Below the pieces are notes generated by a model that made no database searches, was not told the DNA's origin, and saw only the letters and a program-made list of their open reading frames with translations. Positions 15,871 to 24,402 of a stretch of DNA of 61,328 nucleotides are shown in pieces. The translations under genes and the position numbers were made by a program. Positions within the stretch are counted from its first letter, which is position 1; each line of letters begins with the position of its first letter. The stretch lies in assembly GCA_947577075.1 (NCBI GenBank), contig CANPTW010000012.1, positions 1 to 61,328 of the forward strand, in the 5' to 3' direction. The stretch is from an uncultured Oscillibacter sp. (GTDB taxonomy: Bacteria; Bacillota; Clostridia; Oscillospirales; Oscillospiraceae).

Positions 15871-17640
15871 ATGCCGTTTACATTTCAGTTCGGCGGCTCG
15901 AATGCCTTTGGAGGCGGCTTCAATCCGGAAGGCTTCCAAAATTCGAATCCCCGCCCGAAGAGAACCCGAAAGCCCCGCCGCGCCGTGGGGAACGCGTTCA
16001 GCCGCACGCTGATCAACCTGGCGGTGACGCTGGTTTTCGGGCTGGTCTATTTTTACTTGGAGCTGCCTGCCCTGAATCTCCACGCCGAGGAGTTTTACGT
16101 GTTCGCCTTCCTCCTCTGCGCCGTATACTGCGTCTGCGCCATCTTTACCTCCGGCTTCCAGGCGGAGGGGGTCAAGGGCTACTTCGGCTTTGTCCGGAAG
16201 CAGTGCGCCATCCCCTTCCTGGCGGTGGCGGTCCTGATCGCCGCCCTGGCCCTGGGGGCCCTCAGCAGCTGGGTGGTGCTCCGGGCGGGGAGCTATTCCG
16301 AGCTTCTCACCGTCCAGCCCGGGGACTTCACCGCCGAGGTGGAGGAGATCCGCTATGACCAGATCCCCATGCTGGACAAGGACTCCGCCGCGCGCCTGGG
16401 CACCCGGAAGCTGGGCGAGCTGGCGGACATGGTCTCCCAATTTGAGATTCTCCCCTCCTACACCCAGATCAACTACCAGGGCCGCCCGGTCCGGGTGACC
16501 TCCCTGCGCTACGGGGACCTGATCAAGTGGTTCACCAACCGGGGGGACGGCCTGCCCGCCTATATCATCATCGACATGGTCAGCCAGGAGGCGGAGGTGG
16601 TCCGCCTGCCGGAGGGCATGAAGTACACCGTGGCGGAGCACTTCGGCCGGAACCTGTACCGGCACCTCCGGTTCCATTACCCCACCATGATGTTTGACGA
16701 GCCCGTCTTCGAGATCAACGAGGAGGGGACGCCCTACTGGGTCTGCTCCCGCATCGTGCGGACCATCGGCCTCTTCGGCGGCGTGGACGTGAAGGGGGCC
16801 GTGCTGGTGAACGCCATCACCGGCGAGAGCGAATACTATGAGCAGGTCCCCAGCTGGGTGGATCAGCTGTATTCCGCCGACATCATCATCCAGCAGTACG
16901 ACTTCTACGGCATGTACCACAACGGCTTCCTGAACTCCATGTTCGGCCAGAAGGATGTGACGGTCACCACGGAGGGGTATAACTACATCGCCCTGGAGGA
17001 CGACGTATATATGTACACCGGCGTCACCTCCGTCACCTCCGACGAGTCCAACATCGGCTTCATCCTCTCCAACCAGCGGACCAAGGACACCCATTTCTAC
17101 CCCATCGCCGGGGCGGAGGAGTTCTCCGCCATGGACTCCGCCCAGAGTCAGGTCCAGATGATGAACTACAAGGCCACCTTCCCCCTGCTGCTGAACATCG
17201 CGGGCCAGCCCACCTATTTCATGGCCCTGAAGGGGGCCGACGGCCTGGTGAAGATGTTCGCCATGGTCAACGTCCAGCAGTATGACGTGGTTTCTACCGG
17301 CGGGACGGTGGCGGAGTGCGAGAGCAGCTACCGCCAGACCCTGGCCCACCGGGGCCTCATCGCCGCGGGGGAGCAGAAGCCCGCCGCCGGGAATGCCCAG
17401 GAGCAGGAGGGCGTCGTGGCGGAGATCCGCAGCGCGGTCGTCGGGGGAGACACCCACTTCTATGTCCGCATGGAGGACAGCCTGGGCTATCTGGACTTCA
17501 ACACGGCGGAGGTGCCCCTGGCGGTGCTGCTGAACGTCCGGGACCATATCCGCTATACCTTCGTGCTGGAGGGCGCGGAGTTCCCGGAGCACGGCATCGT
17601 CCCGGCCACGGGGTTCAAGTATATCGACTGGGATAATTAA
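15871..17640 (+). CDS. Unrecognised membrane-anchored protein
   Basis: 589 aa, no family recognised. The first 45 residues are Gly/Asn/Phe-rich and then basic (RPKRTRKPRR). Hydrophobic helices lie at about 49-65, 75-95 and 115-140. The remaining 440 residues are a soluble domain, probably extracytoplasmic, with many acidic and aromatic residues. The start is the ATG at 15871 behind GAAAGGAG. It is monocistronic, with its own promoter and a hairpin after the stop. It has no catalytic motif I can name. Confidence 0.8.
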   Translation: MPFTFQFGGSNAFGGGFNPEGFQNSNPRPKRTRKPRRAVGNAFSRTLINLAVTLVFGLVYFYLELPALNLHAEEFYVFAFLLCAVYCVCAIFTSGFQAEGVKGYFGFVRKQCAIPFLAVAVLIAALALGALSSWVVLRAGSYSELLTVQPGDFTAEVEEIRYDQIPMLDKDSAARLGTRKLGELADMVSQFEILPSYTQINYQGRPVRVTSLRYGDLIKWFTNRGDGLPAYIIIDMVSQEAEVVRLPEGMKYTVAEHFGRNLYRHLRFHYPTMMFDEPVFEINEEGTPYWVCSRIVRTIGLFGGVDVKGAVLVNAITGESEYYEQVPSWVDQLYSADIIIQQYDFYGMYHNGFLNSMFGQKDVTVTTEGYNYIALEDDVYMYTGVTSVTSDESNIGFILSNQRTKDTHFYPIAGAEEFSAMDSAQSQVQMMNYKATFPLLLNIAGQPTYFMALKGADGLVKMFAMVNVQQYDVVSTGGTVAECESSYRQTLAHRGLIAAGEQKPAAGNAQEQEGVVAEIRSAVVGGDTHFYVRMEDSLGYLDFNTAEVPLAVLLNVRDHIRYTFVLEGAEFPEHGIVPATGFKYIDWDN

Positions 17641-17668
17641 AAACACGGCGGGCCGAAAGGCCCGCCGT
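17641..17668 (-). terminator. Terminator between the membrane protein gene and degV
   Basis: 10-bp perfect stem (17645-17654 with 17659-17668) and GAAA/TTTC loop. On the minus strand it is followed by G then five T, so it best serves degV; the plus-strand gene ends beside it. Confidence 0.8.
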
Positions 17669-17682
17669 CAGGCTGTCCGCCA

Positions 17683-18522
17683 TTATTTCCGCAGGAGGAC
17701 CAGCCCCAGGGTGTTGGGACCGCAGTGGCAGAAGATGGTGCAGCCCGCCTTGGCCTCCAGGATTTCGCCGAAGCGGCCGTCCTTCTTGATGATTTCCCGG
17801 GCAATGCCGGCCAGCTCGTCCCCCGGGCAGGTGTCCACCAGGAAGACCCGGCTGAAATCCAGGTCCGTCCGGTCCCGGAGCCGCTCCCCCACGTAGTCCG
17901 CCACCACCTTGGCGATGCCGCCCCGGTACTTCTTGGTCACGGACATTTTGCCGTCGATGACCTCCACGCAGGGATGGAGCTTCAGGAGGTTCGCCCCCAG
18001 GGCGGTGACGGCGGAGCAGCGCCCGCCCTTTTTCATATAGTCCAGCCGGTCCAGGACGAAGCTGGTCTCCAGCCGGGGGACCATGCCCTCCAGCAGATTT
18101 AAAATCTCCGTGACGGATTTTCCCGCCCGGGCGGCGTCGGCGGCGGCCAGGACCATCATGCCGTGGCCCACGGTCAGGTTGCCGGAGTCCACCACATAGA
18201 CCTCCGGCACCTCCTCGGCCGCCAGCTTGGCGTTCTGGTGGCAGCAGGAAAAGCCGCTTCCGATGTTGATGTGGATCACCGCGTCGTATTTCTCCGTTAG
18301 GGCCCGGAAGGCGTCCTCATAGTCCGCCGCGTTGACCGCGTTGGTGGTGGTAATTTCCCCGCCCGCTTCCACATGGGCGGCAATATCGGCGGTGCGGATG
18401 TCCACCCCGTCGTGGTAGAGCTTTCCCGCCTTGACGATGCCCAGGGGGAAGACGGTAACGCCGTATTCCTGCAGGAGCCGGGCCGGCAGGTCGCAGGTGC
18501 TGTCTGTGGTGATCTTGATCAT
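17683..18522 (-). CDS. DegV family fatty-acid-binding protein
   Basis: 279 aa, the usual DegV length. DegV proteins bind one fatty acid; some act as FakB, presenting it to the kinase FakA. Family marks are the start IKITTDSTCDLP, the TTNAVNA stretch, NIGSGFSCCHQNAK, and the late GCTIFCHCGPNTLG. The ATG at 18522 has AGGAG 6 bases upstream; the longer upstream frame lacks support. No fakA-like kinase gene is in the window. Single gene, transcribed toward a terminator. Confidence 0.93.
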   Translation of the reverse strand: MIKITTDSTCDLPARLLQEYGVTVFPLGIVKAGKLYHDGVDIRTADIAAHVEAGGEITTTNAVNAADYEDAFRALTEKYDAVIHINIGSGFSCCHQNAKLAAEEVPEVYVVDSGNLTVGHGMMVLAAADAARAGKSVTEILNLLEGMVPRLETSFVLDRLDYMKKGGRCSAVTALGANLLKLHPCVEVIDGKMSVTKKYRGGIAKVVADYVGERLRDRTDLDFSRVFLVDTCPGDELAGIAREIIKKDGRFGEILEAKAGCTIFCHCGPNTLGLVLLRK

Positions 18523-18648
18523 GGGGACTCCTTCCAGGTCCGGGAGGGGCCGGAGCCTGCCCGCGCCGGCGGAGCGCCGGGGCAGGTCCGGAGGCGTCCG
18601 GGACCGTGTCCTGTAATTTCCGCCGGGGGAACCGGCGGAAGCAGGAAC

Positions 18649-18677
18649 ATTGTACCATATACTCCTGCGGAAATCCA
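18649..18677 (-). promoter_or_regulatory. Promoter for degV
   Basis: Minus strand TGGATT (18677-18672), a 17-base spacer and TACAAT (18654-18649), about 125 bases before the start. Confidence 0.5.
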
Positions 18678-18740
18678 TAGTGGGATATGGCGAAATTGGG
18701 CGCTTGGCGGATATGCCCGGTTCTGCCTGGTTTTCCGCAC

Positions 18741-18769
18741 TTGCCAAGGGGAGGGGATTGTGCTACACT
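18741..18769 (+). promoter_or_regulatory. Promoter for the DUF975 gene
   Basis: TTGCCA (18741-18746), a 17-base spacer and TACACT (18764-18769). It is divergent from the degV promoter. The leader is about 150 bases and GC-rich. Confidence 0.6.
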
Positions 18770-18926
18770 ATAGAAAAGCCCGCTTCCATAAGCCAAAACC
18801 CGCGCATTTCCGGCAGATTTTGCCGCCTGCGGATGCGTGCCCCGCGTCCGGCCAGGGCCGGCCCGGAAATCCGCCCGTTGGGTTTGGGCCCTGAACGGTG
18901 CTGTCTGCGCCCAAGGAGGTTTTACC

Positions 18927-19739
18927 ATGACCATTGAAACGATAGACCGGCAAAAATGCAAGTGGGAGGCGGCGGAGCTTCTGCAGTCCGCCCAGGTGTC
19001 CCCCAAGGGCATGACGGCTCTTTATATGCTGCTGTGGCTGGGCCTGGGCCTGATCTCCTCCCTCAGCGGAGAGGGGTTCCTGGGCATTTTTGTCAGCATC
19101 CTCGCCTCGCTGCTGCTGTACGTTTTGTCGGCGGGCTTCGTGCTGTACTGCATGGCCGTCCGCCGGGGGGAGCGGGCCGAGTACCTGACGCTGTTCGACG
19201 GGTTTTCCTTCGTGGGGAAGCTGATCATGCTGAACATCGTCACGGGCTTCTTTGTGTTTCTTTGGCTGATGCTTTTCATCGTCCCGGGCATCATTGCCGC
19301 GTACCGCTACAGCTTCGCCAGATACAACCTCTATGAAAACCCCGGCATCGGCGTCATGGAGGCCCTGGAGATGAGCAAGCGGCAGACCGACGGCTACAAG
19401 CTCCAGCTCTTTGTGCTGGACCTGAGCTATGCCGGCTGGAATCTGCTGGCCCTGTTCCCCACCGTCTGCCTGAACCAGATGATGGTTCGGGATCTGACGG
19501 CGGAGCTCGTTTACGGCATTCCCGCCCCCGCCGCTTACTTTGGAATCCCCATTCTGGGGCTGAGCCTTCTTTGCAGCGTCTGGAGGCTGCTGGTGTCCCT
19601 GTTCTATTACCCGAATTGTATGTGCGTCCAGCTCGCCTATTTCGAAACCGCCAAGCGCACCTCCGGCGTGGGGGCGGGGGTGGAACCGCCCCGGCGCTCC
19701 GACTGGGGCGGCTGGAACGCCCCGGACGGGCTGGGCTGA
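18927..19739 (+). CDS. DUF975 family integral membrane protein
   Basis: 270 aa with about five to six hydrophobic helices. The family signature is the loop YRYSFARYNLYENPGIGV, then EALEMSKRQTDGYKLQLFVL and DLSYAGWNLLALF. DUF975 proteins are common in clostridia and their function is unknown. The start ATG at 18927 has AAGGAGG 8 bases upstream. Single gene ending at a strong terminator. Confidence 0.9.
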   Translation: MTIETIDRQKCKWEAAELLQSAQVSPKGMTALYMLLWLGLGLISSLSGEGFLGIFVSILASLLLYVLSAGFVLYCMAVRRGERAEYLTLFDGFSFVGKLIMLNIVTGFFVFLWLMLFIVPGIIAAYRYSFARYNLYENPGIGVMEALEMSKRQTDGYKLQLFVLDLSYAGWNLLALFPTVCLNQMMVRDLTAELVYGIPAPAAYFGIPILGLSLLCSVWRLLVSLFYYPNCMCVQLAYFETAKRTSGVGAGVEPPRRSDWGGWNAPDGLG

Positions 19740-19800
19740 CGGCCCGAAACGGTTGAAACCGCAGGCAGTCCCTGGCGAAAAGGCTTCCCGGCAGCCTGCA

Positions 19801-19836
19801 GGGCCCCCAAGGCATGCGCCTTGGGGGCCCTTTTTT
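19801..19836 (+). terminator. Rho-independent terminator after the DUF975 gene
   Basis: 13-bp perfect stem (19801-19813 with 19818-19830), a 4-base loop and six T. Confidence 0.92.
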
Positions 19837-19842
19837 CAGAGG

Positions 19843-20637
19843 TTATCCGGTGATTCGGCGCTCCAGCTCCGCCTTGACCTGCATGTAATTGTGAAAGGGA
19901 ATGGGCAGGGCTTCGCCGGTGATGAGGGCCGCCTCGTAGCGGCAGACGGACATGACATAGCGGGTGTTCACGGTGTAACAGCGGTGAATCGGGCAGAAAG
20001 TCTCCGGCAGCATGGCGTTGACCTCGCTGATGCTGAGGTCGCTTTGGATGATCTTGTCCACGCAGTGGAACTCCGCCTTCCGGTTCCGGCTCTGGATATA
20101 GAAGATCATGTCGGGCTGGACGAACAGCGTCGTATTCCCGCAGGGGACGGCCAGCCGCTTTTTCGGCGGAACCTCCAGCAGGATGTCCCGGACAAACTGG
20201 TAGGCGGACATCTCCAGCTTGGGCCCGCCCTCCTCCAGGGAAAAGGGATGGAGGAACTCGTAGTTGGCGTGGAGCAGGACCAGCTTGGTTTCCACGCCGA
20301 CGAGCTGATAGAGGAAGGTGTACGAGGCGGTGACGGAGTCCTCCTCCGGCTGGTCCGGGACGCAGGCCCGCACCTCCCCCATGACCGCCTGGCAGCGGGG
20401 CGTGAGAGACAGGGGGGTGTAATCCTCCTGAAAGATCTGATAGGTTTTGGTCCGCCGCTCCACGCCGGCTTCCAGCCGGGAGCGGATGGTGTCGCCGCCG
20501 ATCAGCACCCGCCCTCCTGTGCCCAGCCACACGCTTTTGGAGCAGAGGCGGGACAAATAGGGCTCCATGTCCCCGGCAAAGTAGCTGTGGGTTATCTCCC
20601 GGGACAGCGCCACAGTATCTTCCAGCTTTGCATTCAT
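19843..20637 (-). CDS. LytTR-type DNA-binding regulator with an NTF2/SnoaL-like N-terminal domain
   Basis: 264 aa. The N-terminal half (about 5-135) looks like an NTF2/SnoaL fold (ITHSYFAGDMEPYLSRL, with an alternating strand pattern after it). The C-terminal half (about 160-262) is a LytTR domain, with DMIFYIQSRNRKAEFHCVD, then the end pattern CPIHRCYTVNTRYVM. There is no receiver domain, so the signal is probably a small ligand. The ATG at 20637 has AAAGGAGG upstream. It is divergent from the two-component operon at 21057 and may regulate it, which is inference. Confidence 0.85.
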   Translation of the reverse strand: MNAKLEDTVALSREITHSYFAGDMEPYLSRLCSKSVWLGTGGRVLIGGDTIRSRLEAGVERRTKTYQIFQEDYTPLSLTPRCQAVMGEVRACVPDQPEEDSVTASYTFLYQLVGVETKLVLLHANYEFLHPFSLEEGGPKLEMSAYQFVRDILLEVPPKKRLAVPCGNTTLFVQPDMIFYIQSRNRKAEFHCVDKIIQSDLSISEVNAMLPETFCPIHRCYTVNTRYVMSVCRYEAALITGEALPIPFHNYMQVKAELERRITG

Positions 20638-20659
20638 TTGACTTCGCCTCCTTTCCTCA

Positions 20660-20688
20660 ATCATACAATAGTGTACCAAAAAAGGCAA
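20660..20688 (-). promoter_or_regulatory. Promoter for the LytTR gene
   Basis: Minus strand TTGCCT (20688-20683), a 17-base spacer and TATGAT (20665-20660). Confidence 0.6.
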
Positions 20689-20817
20689 GGAAAAAGAGGG
20701 AGGTTCGTACGTTCGGTATGGATATTCATAGGTTGGGGCGGAATGGCTCCACCGCGCCGGAGCGGCGCCGGGGGACGGGAGCCGCCGGCGAAAGGGGAAT
20801 CCTTTTACAGAAAGTCC

Positions 20818-20846
20818 TTGCATTTCCATGTTGGGGAGACTATACT
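20818..20846 (+). promoter_or_regulatory. Promoter for the phosphorelay operon
   Basis: TTGCAT (20818-20823), a 17-base spacer and TATACT (20841-20846). Transcription would begin near 20853, giving a leader of about 200 bases. Confidence 0.7.
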
Positions 20847-20861
20847 TAGAGATTGAGAGAC

Positions 20862-20968
20862 ACGGCTGAAAAAGCCGTTTGCCCGGTGGAGGAGCGGCTG
20901 CTGCGGCTGTTGACACTGCGCCGGGCATACGGGGGTCCCCCCGTATGCTGTCCCCTGGACAGGGGACA
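20862..20968 (+). other. Three perfect hairpins in the 5' leader of the hybrid kinase operon
   Basis: Stem 1: 20862-20867 with 20873-20878. Stem 2: 11 bp, 20925-20935 with 20938-20948, two-base loop. Stem 3: 9 bp, 20949-20957 with 20960-20968, two-base loop. Stems 2 and 3 are directly adjacent. None has a T run, so they are more likely RNA-stability or protein-binding elements, or DNA palindromes, than terminators. Confidence 0.6.
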
Positions 20969-21056
20969 GCAAGGACCCTTGCGAAAATGGATGTGCGGGG
21001 CTGGGCGCCTGCTTTCCGGCCCTCCGCAAAATTTTGGTAAGTGAAGGGGAAGGACT

Positions 21057-24023
21057 ATGTTTAGAAAGAACCAGAGGCTGTGGCTGATCTCCCTGCTGCT
21101 GTTGTGCATCGGCGTGATTCTTGTGGGCGGACTGCGCTATGTGTCCTCCATGCGGACGGATTTGTCCGATCAGGCCGTGCGGAACGTTATGACGGTGACA
21201 AAACAGCAGCAGCAGGCGTTTGACAATTTTATCGCGGGGGACCAGGAGCGGCTTCACAGCTTCGCGAAGTATTTTGCCCGGAACAGCTCCTGGGACACGG
21301 AGGACATCCAAAGCCAGCTGGAGGCCTTTGGCGAGGTGGACGCCTTTTACACGGTGATTAACCTCTTCAACGGGAATTTCTGCAGCAACAAATACAAAGA
21401 GGTCTTTCAGCTGGAGGCCAGGGAGCTGGCCTCCTACCGCTCCTTCTCCGGAAGCGGCGTCCGGGACCCCTTCACAGGGCTGTATACGGACGATACCATG
21501 TTCGGCTATTACGAATGCTTCACCTTTGCCGACGGCGTCCGGGGCCTGATTCAAAAGAGCTATGACAGCAGCAAGGTTTCCAGCACGTTCTCGCTGTCCT
21601 TTTACAACAACCAGGGGCTTGCCTACGTGGTGAACCGGAAGGGGGATATCCTCCTCCGCTCCAACGGAATGATGGGCGAGCGCCTCTATGACAACATCTT
21701 TGACATCCTCACCGGCACCCACGGCCAGCAGGAGGACATCGACAGCTTCATGGAGGCCCTGGACGCCCAGAGGACGGGCAGCATGCTCTTCAGCGGCAGC
21801 ACCGGCGCCTTTGTGTATACATATGTTCCCGTGGAGAGCGTAGAGGGATGGTATCTGGTTTCCGTTGTACCCGAGAGCGCCATCACCGCGGAGACGGATC
21901 AGATCCTGCTGGATTCCCAGACGGCCTTTGTGCTGCTGCTGGTGATTCTGCTGGTCTGCGGAATCATGGTTCTGCTGATCTGGCGGACCCACAGGGACAT
22001 CGCCCAGAAGGAGCGCGAAATCCGGTATCAGGAGGAGCTGTTCGACATCTTCTCCACCTACCTTTCCAGCAGCACCAACGACGTCTATATGCTGATGGAC
22101 CTGGAGCGGAAGCGGACGGAGTACGTCAGCCCCAATGTGACGCGGGTCCTGGGCATCCCGGCGGAGGAGATCAGCGCCGACGTCCGTTCCTACATCGGCC
22201 CCGGGCATGGCGGCACGCTGGACGCCGACGCGGTCTACGCCATGAAGCCGGGGGACTCCATGGACCCCATCGCCGCCACATGGATCAACCCCAGGACCAG
22301 CGAGGAGCAGCATTTTCAGGTGAACCTCTACTGCACGGCAGTCCAGGGGGAGAGCCGGCTGGTCATTTACATTTCCGACCGGACCCAGGAGTGGAAGACC
22401 CAGGAGCACCTGTCCGAGGCGCTGAACCTGGCCCAGGTGGCGAACAACGCCAAAAGCGCCTTCCTCAGCAGCATGAGCCACGATATCCGGACGCCTATGA
22501 ACGCCATCATAGGGCTGGTTTCCCTGCTGCAGAATGAGCCGGACAATCCGGAAACCGTTTTGGAGTACGCCAAGCGCATCGACGCCGCCAGCCAGCATCT
22601 GCTGGGCCTGATCAACGATGTGCTGGACATGAACAAGATCGAAAGCGGCAGCGCGTCCCTGAGCCTCTCGGAGATGAGCCTGGCCGATGTGATCAATGAA
22701 ATCAACACCATCATCCGCCCCCAGGCCAGGGCGCGGGAGCAGACCTTTGAAATCCTGGCCTCCTCCCTGCAGTACGAGCACTTCCAGGCCGACAAGCTGC
22801 GGATCAACCAGGTGCTCATCAACCTCCTCTCCAACGCGGTCAAGTACACCCCGGAGGGGGGCCGGATCGAGATGCGGGTGGAGGAGCTGCCCCAGGTGGT
22901 GGAGGAGTACAGCCGGGTCCGCTTTACCATCAGCGACAACGGCATGGGCATGAGTGAGGAATACCAGAAGGTCATCTTTGATCCCTTCACCCGGGAGGAG
23001 ACAAAAATCACCCACCAGATTCAGGGCACCGGCCTGGGCATGGCCATTACCAAGAGCCTGGTGGACCTGATGGGCGGAACCATCAAGGTCGAGAGTGAGC
23101 TGGGCAGGGGCAGCACCTTCATTGTGGAGCTGGAGCTGTATATCCAGGAGCAGGAGGACGACGCCAGATTCTGGAAGGACCACAGGGTGTCGCGGATGAT
23201 TGTGGCGGACGACGAGGAGGAGGTCTGCCGCAACATTGTCAAGATCATGGAGCAGGCCGGCGTGGCCGTCGACTACTCCACCGAGGGCGAAACCGCGGTC
23301 CAGATGATGCGGGACGCCCGGGAAGTGGGGCGCCCCTATGACCTGATCCTTCTGGATTGGAAGATGCCGGGCCTGAACGGCCTGGAGACCGCCCGGCTGA
23401 TCCGGAAGAACTATCCGGAGCGGATTCCCATCCTGCTCCTCACCGCCTACGACTGGGGGGAGATCGAGCAGGAGGCCCGGGAGATCGGCGTGAACCACTT
23501 CATGCCCAAGCCCTTCTTTATGAGCACGTTCAAGGAAGCCATCCGCCGGGTCATGGGCAGCATCCAGAAGCTGGAATCGGAAAAGGACGGCGTCGTGGAG
23601 GGCATGCATATCCTGGTGGTGGACGACATTGAGGTCAACCGCATCATCCTGGTAAAGATCCTGAGCACCATGGGGGCCCGGTGCGACACGGCGGGAAACG
23701 GACAGGAGGCGCTGGACGCCTTTGAAGCGTCCCGTCCCGGGGAGTATGACCTTATCCTGATGGACGTCCAGATGCCCGTCATGGACGGGTACGCCGCCAC
23801 CAGGGCCATCCGGGCCAGCGGCCACCCGTCGGCCCGGGAGGTGCCGGTCATTGCCATGACCGCCAATGCCTTTGTGGACGATATCCGGGACGCCATCGAG
23901 TCCGGAATGGACGCCCATGTGGCCAAGCCCGTCCAGGTGGATAAGCTGAAGGCGGCCATCCGGCAGGTGCTGGACAGCCGGGCCCAAAGGAAAAACGAAC
24001 ATAAAGAAGGGAGTTCTGAGTGA
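21057..24023 (+). CDS. Membrane-bound hybrid sensor histidine kinase with two receiver domains
   Basis: 988 aa. A membrane helix at about 8-27 and a second at about 285-308 enclose an extracytoplasmic Cache-like sensor. A PAS-like domain (about 320-440) follows. The HisKA domain has phospho-accepting His475 in MSHDIRTPMNAI, then an ATPase domain (N box INLLSNAVKYTP, G boxes ISDNGMGM and GTGLGMAI). Two receivers follow, with phospho-Asp near 766 (LILLDWKMPG) and at 903 (LILMDVQMP). This is the layout of a multistep phosphorelay kinase. The HPt gene starts at its stop codon. The ligand is unknown. Confidence 0.95.
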   Translation: MFRKNQRLWLISLLLLCIGVILVGGLRYVSSMRTDLSDQAVRNVMTVTKQQQQAFDNFIAGDQERLHSFAKYFARNSSWDTEDIQSQLEAFGEVDAFYTVINLFNGNFCSNKYKEVFQLEARELASYRSFSGSGVRDPFTGLYTDDTMFGYYECFTFADGVRGLIQKSYDSSKVSSTFSLSFYNNQGLAYVVNRKGDILLRSNGMMGERLYDNIFDILTGTHGQQEDIDSFMEALDAQRTGSMLFSGSTGAFVYTYVPVESVEGWYLVSVVPESAITAETDQILLDSQTAFVLLLVILLVCGIMVLLIWRTHRDIAQKEREIRYQEELFDIFSTYLSSSTNDVYMLMDLERKRTEYVSPNVTRVLGIPAEEISADVRSYIGPGHGGTLDADAVYAMKPGDSMDPIAATWINPRTSEEQHFQVNLYCTAVQGESRLVIYISDRTQEWKTQEHLSEALNLAQVANNAKSAFLSSMSHDIRTPMNAIIGLVSLLQNEPDNPETVLEYAKRIDAASQHLLGLINDVLDMNKIESGSASLSLSEMSLADVINEINTIIRPQARAREQTFEILASSLQYEHFQADKLRINQVLINLLSNAVKYTPEGGRIEMRVEELPQVVEEYSRVRFTISDNGMGMSEEYQKVIFDPFTREETKITHQIQGTGLGMAITKSLVDLMGGTIKVESELGRGSTFIVELELYIQEQEDDARFWKDHRVSRMIVADDEEEVCRNIVKIMEQAGVAVDYSTEGETAVQMMRDAREVGRPYDLILLDWKMPGLNGLETARLIRKNYPERIPILLLTAYDWGEIEQEAREIGVNHFMPKPFFMSTFKEAIRRVMGSIQKLESEKDGVVEGMHILVVDDIEVNRIILVKILSTMGARCDTAGNGQEALDAFEASRPGEYDLILMDVQMPVMDGYAATRAIRASGHPSAREVPVIAMTANAFVDDIRDAIESGMDAHVAKPVQVDKLKAAIRQVLDSRAQRKNEHKEGSSE

Positions 24024-24382
24024 TGAGTCTGATGGAAGAGCTGAAGGGACTGGGCGCGAACGTGGACGAGGCCCTGGACCGGGTGATGGGGGACCAGGAG
24101 CTCTATATCATGATGCTGGGGATGTTCCTCAGCTCGGTGGAGGAAAACCCCGTCTGCGAGAAGGACTTTGACGGCGGAGATCTGGAAGGGCTCATCAAGC
24201 GGGTCCACACCCTCAAGGGCATCACCGGCAACCTGGGGCTGACGCCGCTGTTTGACGGCTATACGAAGAGCCTGGGGCTGCTGCGCTCCGGGGATGCGAA
24301 GGGGGCCGGGGCGGTCTATGCGGGGCTGGTGCCGGTCCAGGCGTCCGTGATCGAGTGCATCCGGCGGCACCAGGGCGCATGA
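24023..24382 (+). CDS. HPt phosphotransfer protein
   Basis: 119 aa all-helical protein with the HPt motif RVHTLKGITGNLGL; His62 is the phosphate carrier. It should shuttle phosphate between the receivers of the hybrid kinases and the response regulators that follow. The ATG at 24023 shares one base with the kinase stop (TGATG) and has AAGGGAG upstream; a GTG one codon earlier is also possible. The gene sits between kinase and regulators. Confidence 0.9.
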   Translation: MSLMEELKGLGANVDEALDRVMGDQELYIMMLGMFLSSVEENPVCEKDFDGGDLEGLIKRVHTLKGITGNLGLTPLFDGYTKSLGLLRSGDAKGAGAVYAGLVPVQASVIECIRRHQGA

Positions 24383-24402
24383 GCGGGAAGAGGTGAGATG
24401 AC

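Noticed and set aside
20805..24002. Minus-strand frame of 1065 codons opposite the first hybrid kinase
   Set aside because: Antisense shadow with biased His/Gln/Leu/Val composition; the kinase on the other strand has all its catalytic motifs.
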